Positions 1-8,246 of a stretch of 25,497 nucleotides of DNA are shown piece by piece. The notes under the pieces are model-generated. The model did no database searches and was not told where the DNA came from. It saw only the letters and a program-made list of their open reading frames with translations. The stretch lies in contig JAWODU010000116.1 of assembly GCA_046483125.1 (NCBI GenBank), forward strand, positions 1-25,497, given 5' to 3'. Position 1 is the stretch's first letter, and each line of letters opens with the position of its first letter. This DNA is from JAWODU01 sp046483125. GTDB taxonomy: Bacteria; Verrucomicrobiota; Kiritimatiellia; UBA8416; JAWODU01. The translations under genes were made by a program, and so were the position numbers.

Positions 1-46
1 CTTAACCGCCACCCTTTCCGCCGCGGCGGAAAGGGTGGCGGTTAAG
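1..46. repeat. Perfect 46-bp palindrome at the window edge
   Basis: Bases 1-46 equal their own reverse complement without a mismatch. The centre is CCGCGG and the arms are rich in GGCGG and GGGTGG. As RNA or cruciform it would be a very strong hairpin. No clear T-tract follows (the next bases are AAAGCGATTAAG), so it is not a textbook terminator for a plus-strand gene. It starts exactly at base 1, so it may be a contig-end fold-back artefact rather than a natural element. Confidence 0.8.
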
Positions 47-65
47 AAAGCGATTAAGTGTATTG

Positions 66-147
66 AAACCGGGGGAGACAGCCAGGATGTGGCCAACCCC
101 CTGCAACAGAGCGAATTAGACAAGAAAGTGTGCTGTCAGCTTTGACA
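66..147 (+). promoter_or_regulatory. Duplicated structured leader element, copy A (upstream of nucleotide-sugar dehydrogenase)
   Basis: This stretch aligns without gaps to 21936-22017 upstream of dapA; over 71-147 it is identical at 67 of 77 positions. Hairpin 1 pairs GGGGG (71-75) with CCCCC (97-101), with an inner stem GCCA (81-84)/TGGC (90-93) around the loop GGATG. Hairpin 2 pairs TGTCA (134-138) with TGACA (143-147) around GCTT. An alternative, mutually exclusive pairing is CAGAGC (107-112) with GCTTTG (139-144). A GGAGG ribosome-binding site follows at 163-167. This layout suits a cis-acting RNA controlling the downstream gene. TTGACA at 142-147 also resembles a -35 box, so a promoter/operator role is the main alternative. 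I do not recognise a known riboswitch family. Confidence 0.55.
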
Positions 148-177
148 AAAGTCTAACAGCATGGAGGATAAAAGAAA

Positions 178-1824
178 ATGACAGAATTAAAGTATTCCGT
201 AAGCCCGGACGGTGAACGGTTCCCCATCCCGCAACAGGCCGAATACAAAAAAGAATTCGACAGGCTCGAAGAGCTCGCGTTGAAGAACCGCGAACAGGGA
301 CGCGAAATAGTCGTGGTCGCGGGCGTCGGATTCGTCGGCGCAGTCATGGCCGCCGTTGTTGCCGACTCTACGGACAAAGAAGGCAGACCGGGGAAGTTTG
401 TTATCGGCATGCAGAGGCCCAGCACCAGAAGCTACTGGAAAATCCCCATCCTGAACCGCGGCAGTTCTCCCGTTAAGTCCGAGGACCCGGAAGTGGACGA
501 AATGATACGCCGCTGTGTCACGGAAAAGAAAACTCTCACTGCTTCATTCACCTACGACGCCCTCAAGCTCGCCGACACAGTAGTGGTGGACGTGCAGTGC
601 AACTACCTGAAGGACTCGCTGGGCCATTGCCGGAACGGGCATGCGGACATGGAAGCACTGGAAGCCTCGATGGAAACCATCGCCGAAAATATCCCGCCCG
701 AAGCCCTGGTGCTTATCGAGACAACCGTGGCACCCGGGACAACCGAGCAGGTCGCCTACCCTATAATGAAAAAAGTGTTTGAGAAACGAGGAATCAAGAC
801 CCATCCCCTGCTCGCGCACAGCTACGAGAGGGTAATGCCCGGACGCAATTACGTCGCTTCCATCAGGGACTTCTGGAGGGTATGCAGTGGCGTGAACGAA
901 TCGGCAAAGGAAAAAGTCGTCAGGTTTCTCACCGACGTCATCAATACAGACGATTACCCCCTCACCGTACTCGACAGGCCGATAGAATCCGAAACAGCGA
1001 AAATAGTGGAAAACAGTTATCGCGCCGCGATCCTGGCCTTCATGGACGAATGGTCGCTCTTTGCCGAAAGAAACGGGGTTGATCTTAAAAAGGTCATTGA
1101 AGCCGTCAAGGTACGCCCCACCCATTCCAACATGATCTTTCCGGGACCCGGCATAGGCGGCTACTGCCTGCCCAAGGACGGCGGCCTCGGCGTGTGGGCT
1201 TACAGGCACATACACGGGTGGGAAGACGATATTTTCAAAATCACGCCGCTCGCCGTCGACATCAACGACACCAGGGCCCTCCACGTTGCCCAGGTCACCC
1301 GCGACGCTCTCAGGAACATGGGCCGCCCAATTGCCGCCGCCGAGGTGCTCGTACTGGGCGCATCATACCGGGAAGACGTCGGCGACACGCGTTACAGCGG
1401 CTCCGAACTGATAGTGCGGCGTCTCACGGAAATGGGCGCGGAGATGCGCGTCCACGATCCTTACGTGGACCACTGGTGGGAACTTGAAAAACAGGATTCC
1501 TACCCCCATCCCGGCTACAGCCTGGCCCGGTTCTTCCACCGCCAGGAAAAACTCAAGTCGCTCAGAATCGAGCAGGACCTGTCAAAGGCGCTCAAAGACG
1601 CCGACGCCGCCATCCTGGCCGTGCGCCACAGCGAGTATCTCGAAATCGAGCCGGATGAGCTGGTAAAAGCCGTGGGCAAGCCCTGCGCCGTTATAGACTG
1701 TTTCTGCGTGCTCGATGACGCCAAAATCCGCCGCTTCTTCGAGCTTGGCTGTGAAGTCAAAGGCATGGGCCGCGGCCATATCAGGAGGATTAAGGAAAGT
1801 GTGAGGAGCACAAAACAGGCCTGA
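178..1824 (+). CDS. Nucleotide-sugar dehydrogenase (UDP-glucose/UDP-ManNAc/GDP-mannose dehydrogenase family)
   Basis: This is an NAD-dependent cytoplasmic enzyme that oxidises the C6 alcohol of a nucleotide sugar to a uronic acid, supplying acidic sugars for glycan synthesis. The N-terminal Rossmann loop GVGFVG is at residues 49-54 and ETTVAPGTT at 181-189. The catalytic cysteine lies in GPGIGGYCLPKD (Cys330), and the C-terminal nucleotide-binding domain starts near residue 388 with VLGASYRED. At 548 residues it is longer than the usual ~420-450. The extra length is about 45 residues before the Rossmann fold, an insert near 64-90, and an insert near 425-465. The start ATG has GGAGG ten bases upstream. 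A six-codon mini-ORF (161-181) overlaps the start codon. The substrate cannot be assigned from sequence. It heads the glycan locus and is preceded by the duplicated leader element. Confidence 0.93.
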   Translation: MTELKYSVSPDGERFPIPQQAEYKKEFDRLEELALKNREQGREIVVVAGVGFVGAVMAAVVADSTDKEGRPGKFVIGMQRPSTRSYWKIPILNRGSSPVKSEDPEVDEMIRRCVTEKKTLTASFTYDALKLADTVVVDVQCNYLKDSLGHCRNGHADMEALEASMETIAENIPPEALVLIETTVAPGTTEQVAYPIMKKVFEKRGIKTHPLLAHSYERVMPGRNYVASIRDFWRVCSGVNESAKEKVVRFLTDVINTDDYPLTVLDRPIESETAKIVENSYRAAILAFMDEWSLFAERNGVDLKKVIEAVKVRPTHSNMIFPGPGIGGYCLPKDGGLGVWAYRHIHGWEDDIFKITPLAVDINDTRALHVAQVTRDALRNMGRPIAAAEVLVLGASYREDVGDTRYSGSELIVRRLTEMGAEMRVHDPYVDHWWELEKQDSYPHPGYSLARFFHRQEKLKSLRIEQDLSKALKDADAAILAVRHSEYLEIEPDELVKAVGKPCAVIDCFCVLDDAKIRRFFELGCEVKGMGRGHIRRIKESVRSTKQA

Positions 1825-1905
1825 AGCCGCAAACCGCCATCTATCTTTCAGCACCTTTCCCTGGCAGGCACCATTGCACGGCAATTCTCGCCATATTGCG
1901 ATTGA

Positions 1906-3072
1906 ATGAAAAAGCTTACAATAGGTATTTTGTACATCGAGGAACAAATACGTCCGGTTTCCGTGAACCCGGGAGACGATATTGTTCGTGACGGCCAGAG
2001 ATATTTACTCGAAACAATATTGGGCCACCAGAACATTGAATGGCGGATATTCAAGATAGCCAGACCGGGGCAGTGGTTCCGTCACTTGCCGGAATGGATG
2101 TCCAATATTCATCCGAAATGCATATGGCCATTATGGCTTTTCCGGCCTCTGAACACGTGTAGCATTCTTGAATGCGACTACCTTCTGAACGCATCCGGCC
2201 CCCGCCTGGGAATGGGGGTTTTCTACCACTCTCTTTTCGAACCCTGGCATCTGGTTCTTCGCCGACTCCTCAAGCATACACAAGCCCCTCGATTCATTAA
2301 CCTGGGATTTGGAACGAATTTCGCGAAACTGCCGAGCGGAAATAACGGCTTTTACAATTCCCTGCACCGGCAATTCTGCAGGGAACACTGTGGACCGGCT
2401 ATTGTCAATACATGCCGGGAAGAACTCGCGTTGAGACTCCTGGAAGAATGCGGAATACCGGCACAATTTGTTCTGTGCCCCTCTGTTCTGGCTTGTCACT
2501 ACTACGGGTTGAAGCCACGCAGTGGCTCCAACGGATATATCGCCTTGAACCTGCACACGGCCGGGAGCCGCAGACGCGCAGAAAAACAAAAATGCGATAC
2601 GCGCTGGATAAAACAAGTAGGACAATTCCTGGCCCACTTGACCGCAAACTCACTTCCCTGGAAATTCATTTTCCATGAACCAATGGAACTGGAACTGGCC
2701 CGCAAATATTTTCCCGTCTCTATAGAGGACAACTATATTCTCCCGTCTTCCGTTAAAGAATACCTCGAAGCATACAAAAACGCCTCTGTGGCTCTTACCA
2801 GCCGGGCCCACGGCGCTTACGCAGCAGCATCTTTCGGAGTACCCTCCGCCTGCGTAGGATCGGACTCAAGAATGCAAATGATTAAAGCCCTGGAGCTTCC
2901 TTCGCTTTCATGGAAATCAGCTTCCAGCCGCGACCTTATCAAAACAACCGATTTCCTGATTAACAACAGAAACACCATAAGAAAACGCCTCTTAAGAGAA
3001 ACCGACAAGGCGGAAAGCCAGTACCATCAGATTCTCAAAAGCGTTCTTCCCTCAGGAGGGACCGCTGAATGA
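1906..3072 (+). CDS. Polysaccharide pyruvyl transferase family protein
   Basis: Members of this family (WcaK/CsaB type) transfer pyruvate from phosphoenolpyruvate to a sugar hydroxyl pair, forming a ketal and giving the polymer negative charge. The 388 residues fit the family. The C-terminal half carries the recognisable signature: a strand ending in SRAHG (299-303), then an alanine-rich helix, GVPSACVGSD (311-320) and an R-x-MIKALELP segment. The N-terminal half has an NxGDDIVRDG-like opening (21-30). There is no signal peptide or membrane segment, so it should act in the cytoplasm on lipid-linked intermediates. The start lacks an evident Shine-Dalgarno. Its stop overlaps the next gene's start (ATGA). 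The family call rests on the C-terminal motif and the genetic setting, so the exact reaction is inferred. Confidence 0.7.
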   Translation: MKKLTIGILYIEEQIRPVSVNPGDDIVRDGQRYLLETILGHQNIEWRIFKIARPGQWFRHLPEWMSNIHPKCIWPLWLFRPLNTCSILECDYLLNASGPRLGMGVFYHSLFEPWHLVLRRLLKHTQAPRFINLGFGTNFAKLPSGNNGFYNSLHRQFCREHCGPAIVNTCREELALRLLEECGIPAQFVLCPSVLACHYYGLKPRSGSNGYIALNLHTAGSRRRAEKQKCDTRWIKQVGQFLAHLTANSLPWKFIFHEPMELELARKYFPVSIEDNYILPSSVKEYLEAYKNASVALTSRAHGAYAAASFGVPSACVGSDSRMQMIKALELPSLSWKSASSRDLIKTTDFLINNRNTIRKRLLRETDKAESQYHQILKSVLPSGGTAE

Positions 3073-3917
3073 ACAGTACACTGGCAACTGGTTGCGGCAA
3101 CCTCTACCGATCTATTCGTTCGGTAACGTACATGGCCCTTGAACCAATAGACTGGACATCAAGACGTCTGAACGGACTTCGACACTATCCGCCCCTCTGG
3201 CTCAAGCGGCATTCCGGTGCGCTCGGATCGCCGGACGGCAGTGCCACGGAATTCGCCGCCTACCTGAAGCTTCTACTGGGTCTGAAGAGCACGCACCGCC
3301 TGTGGGATATAGGGTGCGGCAGTGGCCTGTTGGAACTTGCGCTTGAAACCGGCAGATTCCGGGGACAAGTCGTTGCCACAGACATCCACAGACCCTCCAT
3401 ACGCTGGGCCCAGAAAACCATTTCCCGCCGTATGCCGCAGTTTGAATTTCTACACGCAGACATTCGCAATGATGCCTACTGGCCGAAGGGCCATCTTACG
3501 GCTGAAGAATGGTTCGCTGAATTTGACGGAAACGATTTCGATGTTGTAATTGCAAAGAGCCTGTTCACGCACATGTTGCCGGACGAAATGAATCTCTACC
3601 TCAGGGAAATCGCGCACAGGCTGAAAGACGGAGGCACGGCTCTCCTCTCTTTTTTCCTTTTGAATCCGACTCAGAAGAAACTGGAGCACCGCAATGATAT
3701 TCTCTTCAGAAAACCCGACAATGAAACGAGATACGCCGTCAAGTATACTGCCGTACCTACGGCTGCCGTGGCGTACGATGAGCGGCACATCAGCCAATGC
3801 CTGAAAAACGCGGGGCTTCGCTTACGGGGTGATATTCACTATGGCTTTTGGACAGGCAGAGATAACGGCCTAAGCTATCAGGACATTGTGCTGGTGGACA
3901 CATTTCAGCGTCCGTAA
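3069..3917 (+). CDS. Class I SAM-dependent methyltransferase
   Basis: The protein is 282 residues. The SAM-binding motif I, WDIGCGSGL, is at residues 79-87. The acidic residue ending strand 2 is in VVATD (101-105), and a long helix follows. A motif IV-like segment DVVIAKSLFTHM and LKDGGTALLSFF complete the Rossmann-type fold. About 75 residues precede the fold, and a C-terminal cap contains an aromatic-rich YGFWTG. The gene overlaps the pyruvyl-transferase-like gene by 4 bp, implying translational coupling and a shared role. O-methylation of a sugar in the repeat unit is the likely job, but the acceptor cannot be read from sequence. A 124-bp gap follows, with only a short inverted repeat (CGACA/TGTCG, 3966-3980). 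Confidence 0.82.
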   Translation: MNSTLATGCGNLYRSIRSVTYMALEPIDWTSRRLNGLRHYPPLWLKRHSGALGSPDGSATEFAAYLKLLLGLKSTHRLWDIGCGSGLLELALETGRFRGQVVATDIHRPSIRWAQKTISRRMPQFEFLHADIRNDAYWPKGHLTAEEWFAEFDGNDFDVVIAKSLFTHMLPDEMNLYLREIAHRLKDGGTALLSFFLLNPTQKKLEHRNDILFRKPDNETRYAVKYTAVPTAAVAYDERHISQCLKNAGLRLRGDIHYGFWTGRDNGLSYQDIVLVDTFQRP

Positions 3918-4041
3918 CCGTCCCAGGCTGGGGCCTCCCTTATTAATGACCTAAAATAATCGCCCCGACAACGTATGTCGTTTGCACATATGAGACTTCT
4001 TAAACCGTTAAGCGCCCTCGTTCGCGCGTGAAAGCACGGGG

Positions 4042-4887
4042 ATGACAGGTGCCTTAATACGTCTTCTTGCTCACGGCAACCACCTGTGGTATCAACGGCT
4101 GATACGCTGGGTGCCGGTTTCGAACAAGTCCATCCGCAACTGGCTCGAGAGCAAACGCATTTTTTTTGTGCTGGCCTGCGGACGCAGCGGGACGCAATGG
4201 CTCGCTAACACGCTTAACCAGTGCGAGCATGCACTCGTAGAACATGAACCAATGCCTGGTGAAGCGTGGGCATATATTCAGGCAATTAAACGCCCTGAGG
4301 CCGCTTTGACTTACATGCAGAACTTCCGCCTGAAGGAGATTTACCTCCGTGCCAAAAGCCCTTCAGATGGTCAACAAGTTTACGGTGAAGTCAACGGTTT
4401 TCTCCGGAGGCATATCCCGGCACTTCTAGACACCATACCCGGCGTGGTTCTCATTCATCTTGTTCGCAACGGCAAAAATGTAGTGCGCTCCCATGTGAGT
4501 CGGAGAGCCCTGGCTTCAGATCATCCTGTATACCAACAATTCCGCCCCCCCGGAAGAGCTGACTATGCTGAACACTGGAACGACCTGTCTTTGTTTGAAA
4601 GGAATTGCTGGTATTGGACTATAGAGAATCGTTACATAAGAAAATGGATACCATTATACGTGCGCTTTGAAGACATAATCAGTTCCTTCTCCGCCTTTCG
4701 CGAACAGTTACTTGACCCACTAGGTCTTCATATGCCGAAACCAACCTGGCAACAATTGGTAACACGCCCGCAGAACGTTACGAACGCATTTTCAATGCCG
4801 CCTTGGCCCGATTGGTCGCTAAAGGAAAAGAAAACATTCGAGGCAATCTGTGGTGATGAAATGCTCAGATATGGCTATGCAATCTGA
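4042..4887 (+). CDS. Sulfotransferase family protein (PAPS-dependent, probably carbohydrate)
   Basis: Sulfotransferases move sulfate from PAPS to a hydroxyl or amine. The 5'-phosphosulfate-binding loop is ACGRSGTQWL (45-54), with the RSGT core after a hydrophobic strand. The 3'-phosphate-binding signature is LIHLVRNGKNVVRSH (137-151), with Arg142 and Ser150. Both sit where the fold expects them in a 281-residue protein. The C-terminal region has VRFEDI, also typical. The N-terminus is basic and lacks a clear signal peptide, so a cytoplasmic enzyme is likely. Placement directly before the flippase gene (overlap about 11 bp) suggests sulfation of the lipid-linked repeat unit. PAPS synthesis genes are not in the window. 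An alternative acceptor such as a lipid or peptide cannot be excluded. Confidence 0.85.
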   Translation: MTGALIRLLAHGNHLWYQRLIRWVPVSNKSIRNWLESKRIFFVLACGRSGTQWLANTLNQCEHALVEHEPMPGEAWAYIQAIKRPEAALTYMQNFRLKEIYLRAKSPSDGQQVYGEVNGFLRRHIPALLDTIPGVVLIHLVRNGKNVVRSHVSRRALASDHPVYQQFRPPGRADYAEHWNDLSLFERNCWYWTIENRYIRKWIPLYVRFEDIISSFSAFREQLLDPLGLHMPKPTWQQLVTRPQNVTNAFSMPPWPDWSLKEKKTFEAICGDEMLRYGYAI

Positions 4888-6379
4888 ATGTCATCAGCAA
4901 ATAGCCCCGGGTTTAACCGGGACCGTCACAAACGGTCTCGCATGGACCGGCGGGGGACGCATGCTTCAACACATTATTACTCTCAGCACAACTGTAATTC
5001 TGGCAAGAATTCTCTCGCCCAATGACTTCGGCCTTTTTGGAATGGCGTTCCTTCTTATAATATTTCTTAACCTTTGGAGAGGTGGAGGGTTCACATCAGC
5101 CATAATTCAGCACCAGGATGTGAATAAGGACCAGATTTCCGGTGTGTTCTGGTTCAACACCATTTTCTCGTTTTTACTGGCAGGCATTGTTATTGCCGTC
5201 GCACCTGTGATTTCATGCCTTTTCAGAGAACCGAAGCTACAATTGATGACAACCATTTTATCGCTTGGTTTTTTGTTCAACGCTTTCGAAATGGTGCCTG
5301 TTACCCTTTTGCGCAAGTCACTGCGGTTTAAAAGCCTGATGCTGATTGAGCTTGGCGCGGTTATTTGCGGCAGCGTGACCGGAATAATCGCAGGTCTCGC
5401 CGGTTTTGGTGCCTGGGCTCTTGTATTCCATTATTTAGCCCAAAGGATAGCTTCCTGCATTTTACTGTTTCTTGTTAACCCGTGGACGGTATCCAATATA
5501 CGCCATTATAAACAGATTCAAAGCCTGGTGGCCTTTGGGCTCAAACTGCAGTTGGGAAGTTTCATCACGTATTTCGCCAGAAACACCGATGACTGGCTGA
5601 TCGGTCGCTTTGCCGGAGCACATTCTTTAGGCGTGTACCAGATGGCTTATCGCTTGATGCTTTGGCCATTAGCAAAGATTTCCAATGTAATCAGCGAAGT
5701 AATGTTTCCTTCCCTTGCTCACAGCAAGGCTACCGGCAACAGGCTGAAAAAAGCATATCTCAAAACCATTTCCTGCACTGCTTTCGTTACATTCCCGATA
5801 GTGTTGGGTTCCTGGGTGGTGGCACCCGACCTCATTCCTGTGATTCTTGGGGACAAGTGGGAAAATGTCGTACCTCTTTTTTTGATCCTTTGCCCCGTTG
5901 GGCTTCTCCAATCCATAGCCACGACTTCGGGAATAGTGTTCCTCACTCTCGGGCGAATGGATGCAAGACTTAAGCTGATCATATTCAACAGCAGTATCGT
6001 GATATTGTCATTCATTATTGGTATACGGTGGGGCGCAATCGGAATTGCCTTCTGTTACGCCATAGCTAATGTGATAATAATTCCGGTCCATATACATGTA
6101 ACAGCCAACTTGATTCAAACAACTTTGCCGGCGTTTGTTCGACCTCTCGCAAGAACATTTCTGTGTGCCGCAGGAATGGCAGCTCTCGTCTGGTGCGAAG
6201 CAACACTTCTAGCCAATCTTCTACCGCCTGTAGCACGCGTAAGCATATACATACTAAGCGGTGTTGCCGTATATATATTGCTGGTGCTTTTGTTCCAGCC
6301 TGAAGGTTACCGAGACATTCGCGCTATTGCAGTCAGTCACATACAAAGTAAGTTTTCAAAATTTCGAGTTCAGACTTAA
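4877..6379 (+). CDS. Wzx-type polysaccharide flippase (MOP superfamily)
   Basis: This is an integral membrane transporter expected to flip undecaprenyl-linked oligosaccharides from the inner to the outer leaflet of the cytoplasmic membrane. The conserved N-terminus GLAWTGGGRMLQ followed by VILARILSPNDFGLFGMA is characteristic of the Polysacc_synt/WzxC-like group. About 12-14 hydrophobic segments run through the ~500 residues, and a mid-protein NTDDWLIGRF motif is also common in this group. Candidate in-frame starts are GTG 4850 and ATGs 4856, 4871 and 4877. I chose 4877 because it leaves the usual short cytoplasmic lead before the first helix and only an 11-bp overlap with the sulfotransferase gene. 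Base composition is clearly more AT-rich than the flanking housekeeping genes. Confidence 0.88.
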   Translation: MQSECHQQIAPGLTGTVTNGLAWTGGGRMLQHIITLSTTVILARILSPNDFGLFGMAFLLIIFLNLWRGGGFTSAIIQHQDVNKDQISGVFWFNTIFSFLLAGIVIAVAPVISCLFREPKLQLMTTILSLGFLFNAFEMVPVTLLRKSLRFKSLMLIELGAVICGSVTGIIAGLAGFGAWALVFHYLAQRIASCILLFLVNPWTVSNIRHYKQIQSLVAFGLKLQLGSFITYFARNTDDWLIGRFAGAHSLGVYQMAYRLMLWPLAKISNVISEVMFPSLAHSKATGNRLKKAYLKTISCTAFVTFPIVLGSWVVAPDLIPVILGDKWENVVPLFLILCPVGLLQSIATTSGIVFLTLGRMDARLKLIIFNSSIVILSFIIGIRWGAIGIAFCYAIANVIIIPVHIHVTANLIQTTLPAFVRPLARTFLCAAGMAALVWCEATLLANLLPPVARVSIYILSGVAVYILLVLLFQPEGYRDIRAIAVSHIQSKFSKFRVQT

Positions 6380-6399
6380 CCGGCTTTTGTCGTCACCCA

Positions 6400-7107
6400 A
6401 TGCACATAGATGAGCAAAACAAGTGGGAGCAATACGGTAGAGACCGGCTTTTAACCCGCAATCGATTACTCTACCCAATCCACAGGGCTGTGCTTAACGT
6501 ATTCCTGGACTATTTCGGACGTATGGAAGTACAGCGTTCTGTACTGGATATCGGATGCGGCGATGGCTTCTGGCTTGGCATTCTCAGGGAACTCGGCTTC
6601 GATCATATCCAAGGCATAGATATAAGCGCCACAATGATTTCAAAGTGCAGAGCCAAATGCCTCAATGCAAGACATAAAAGTGTCTACGATATCAGTTACA
6701 ACAACGAATTCGACATTGTAATTGCCAACGATGTCCTGGAACACCTGGCAGATATCTCTCAGGCTCTCTCGATTATCAATCGAACGCTAAAAGACAAAGG
6801 CATGTTTTACGCTACTGTTCCCACCTGTGATTCTTTTCAAAAACGCTACCACCGCTTACTTGGAAGAGCAACCCGCCTGCAACAACTCCAGGAATGGGAC
6901 AGCACTCACGTTCACGCGTGGTCAGTGGAGAACGTCTCAAAACTTCTTCATAAAAACGGTTTCGCTGTGCAATGGACGCGACACGTGTATAATCCGTTTC
7001 CATTTGTAGGCCGCTTCAGCAAAATGCTCTACGAATCTCTGGCCAAGCACACGGTAGCCGGTCGCTTTGGCGACCTTCTTACAATTTGCTGCCTCAAAAC
7101 ACACTGA
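6400..7107 (+). CDS. Class I SAM-dependent methyltransferase (type 11-like)
   Basis: The protein has 235 residues. SAM motif I is VLDIGCGDG (48-56), the post-I acidic motif is GIDIS (72-76), and NDVLEHL (110-116) matches the family's conserved (x)-D-V-x-E-H segment. LKDKGMFYATVP then forms the typical strand 5. This UbiG/UbiE-like architecture is common in surface-glycan loci, where such enzymes methylate sugar hydroxyls or terminal residues. Methylation of a chain end can control polymer length, but nothing here shows that. The gene follows the flippase by 20 bp and precedes a GT4 gene by 3 bp, so it is probably part of the same transcript. The acceptor is unknown. Confidence 0.85.
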   Translation: MHIDEQNKWEQYGRDRLLTRNRLLYPIHRAVLNVFLDYFGRMEVQRSVLDIGCGDGFWLGILRELGFDHIQGIDISATMISKCRAKCLNARHKSVYDISYNNEFDIVIANDVLEHLADISQALSIINRTLKDKGMFYATVPTCDSFQKRYHRLLGRATRLQQLQEWDSTHVHAWSVENVSKLLHKNGFAVQWTRHVYNPFPFVGRFSKMLYESLAKHTVAGRFGDLLTICCLKTH

Positions 7108-7110
7108 CCT

Positions 7111-8193
7111 ATGGCTGAAAAGCGTGCGATCTTATTTGTTGCCGGGGATTATCCTCCGCTAAAGGGAGGTATAGCCGCATACAGTAAAGACATTGTTCAT
7201 TTTGTTTCACAAGTATGGCGGGTTCACGTTGCATTACCCGAACATTTAATACCCCAAGGCGATTCGCACTCCGGCACAATCCGGTTTCATGCAGTCCCGT
7301 CACCACAATCTGTGACAAACCAACTGACTCTGGTAAACCTTGTTAAAGAACTCGGTATTACTCATGTGATTTTTAATCATTATTTGATGACAAGCTTCTC
7401 TGTTCTGCGGCGTCTCAAACGCATGACAATAAAGACATCCGTTATCTGTTACGGTACGGATATAAACATGATCAGAAGAATACGTGGATGGCTGAAGCTC
7501 TACCTCCTTCTCGCGATCCATGACAATATCATTACGATAAGCAAGTCAACGCGACATATCCTGAAACGGCGGTATCCTTTCCTCGATGCCAAAATTGTAT
7601 ATCCTGGCATATGCTTGCCCCAAACAGCCCCTAAGAGGGCAGTGAATACAAACCTTATTGTTACTATTGGCCGGCTGGTGCGCAGGAAAGGTTTTGATGT
7701 TCTGCTTAAAAGCGTGGCGAGGGTTCGCGACGAAGGCATAAAGTGTAATCTGTCCATAATTGGAGACGGCCCAGATGGCACCCGTCTCAGGCAATTAACC
7801 GAGAACCTGGGCCTGGCGGATAATGTCACTTTTTCGAACAATCTCAGTGATTGCGAGAGGGATGAACAACTTCGCCGAAGCAGGTTTTTCTGCCTTCTGC
7901 CGAGAGAACTCCCCAACGGTGACATTGAAGGGTTCGGAATAGTATTCCTGGAAGCTGCTGCCTCGGGCTTGCCCATTCTCGCGGGTAAATCAGGCGGGGT
8001 ACCCGAGGCGATTAATAACGGTGTCAACGGATATCTCGTGGACCCGGAAGACATTGACGCTGTAACGGCAAAAATGAAACTGCTCTTAACTGACGACCGC
8101 CTATGCACTAAAATGAGCCGGGAATCCCGGAAATGGGCTCGCAAGTTTGCGTGGGATAACAGAGATCCGCAACAGGAGTTCTGTTTCCTTTGA
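7111..8193 (+). CDS. GT4-family glycosyltransferase
   Basis: This is a GT-B fold enzyme that adds one sugar from a nucleotide donor to a lipid-linked acceptor at the inner face of the membrane. The N-terminal domain has the GGIAAYS glycine-rich acceptor-side loop (19-25). The C-terminal donor domain begins at VTIGRLVRRKGFDVLL and continues through IIGDGPDGTRL. The EX7E motif is E273-G-F-G...E281, followed by SGLPILAGKSGGVPEAI. The 360-residue length is slightly short for the family. The C-terminus ends abruptly in a cysteine/phenylalanine tail after the KFAWDN helix, and the stop lies inside a strong stem-loop. A small 3'-end frameshift or natural shortening is possible but not proven. Donor and linkage are unknown. 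Confidence 0.88.
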   Translation: MAEKRAILFVAGDYPPLKGGIAAYSKDIVHFVSQVWRVHVALPEHLIPQGDSHSGTIRFHAVPSPQSVTNQLTLVNLVKELGITHVIFNHYLMTSFSVLRRLKRMTIKTSVICYGTDINMIRRIRGWLKLYLLLAIHDNIITISKSTRHILKRRYPFLDAKIVYPGICLPQTAPKRAVNTNLIVTIGRLVRRKGFDVLLKSVARVRDEGIKCNLSIIGDGPDGTRLRQLTENLGLADNVTFSNNLSDCERDEQLRRSRFFCLLPRELPNGDIEGFGIVFLEAAASGLPILAGKSGGVPEAINNGVNGYLVDPEDIDAVTAKMKLLLTDDRLCTKMSRESRKWARKFAWDNRDPQQEFCFL

Positions 8194-8206
8194 CATTCCT
8201 GTTGCG
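8168..8206 (+). terminator. Strong stem-loop across the stop codon of the first GT4 gene
   Basis: CGCAACAGGA (8168-8177) is perfectly complementary to TCCTGTTGCG (8197-8206). Two more inner pairs (G-T, T-A) extend the stem to 12 bp around a 15-nt loop that contains the TGA stop (8191-8193). A pyrimidine-rich stretch with TTTCTT follows, but there is no clean T-run, so intrinsic termination would be weak. It could instead act as an mRNA stabiliser or an attenuator between the first and second GT4 genes, which are separated here rather than overlapping. Confidence 0.4.
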
Positions 8207-8246
8207 CTACTCCTCTGTTTCTTAAACTTTGAACTGGCCGCATTCC

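Noticed and set aside
3918..4041. Terminator in the gap before the sulfotransferase gene
   Set aside because: Only a 5-bp stem (3966-3980) and a 4-bp CCCA/TGGG stem are present, with no T-tract, too weak to call.
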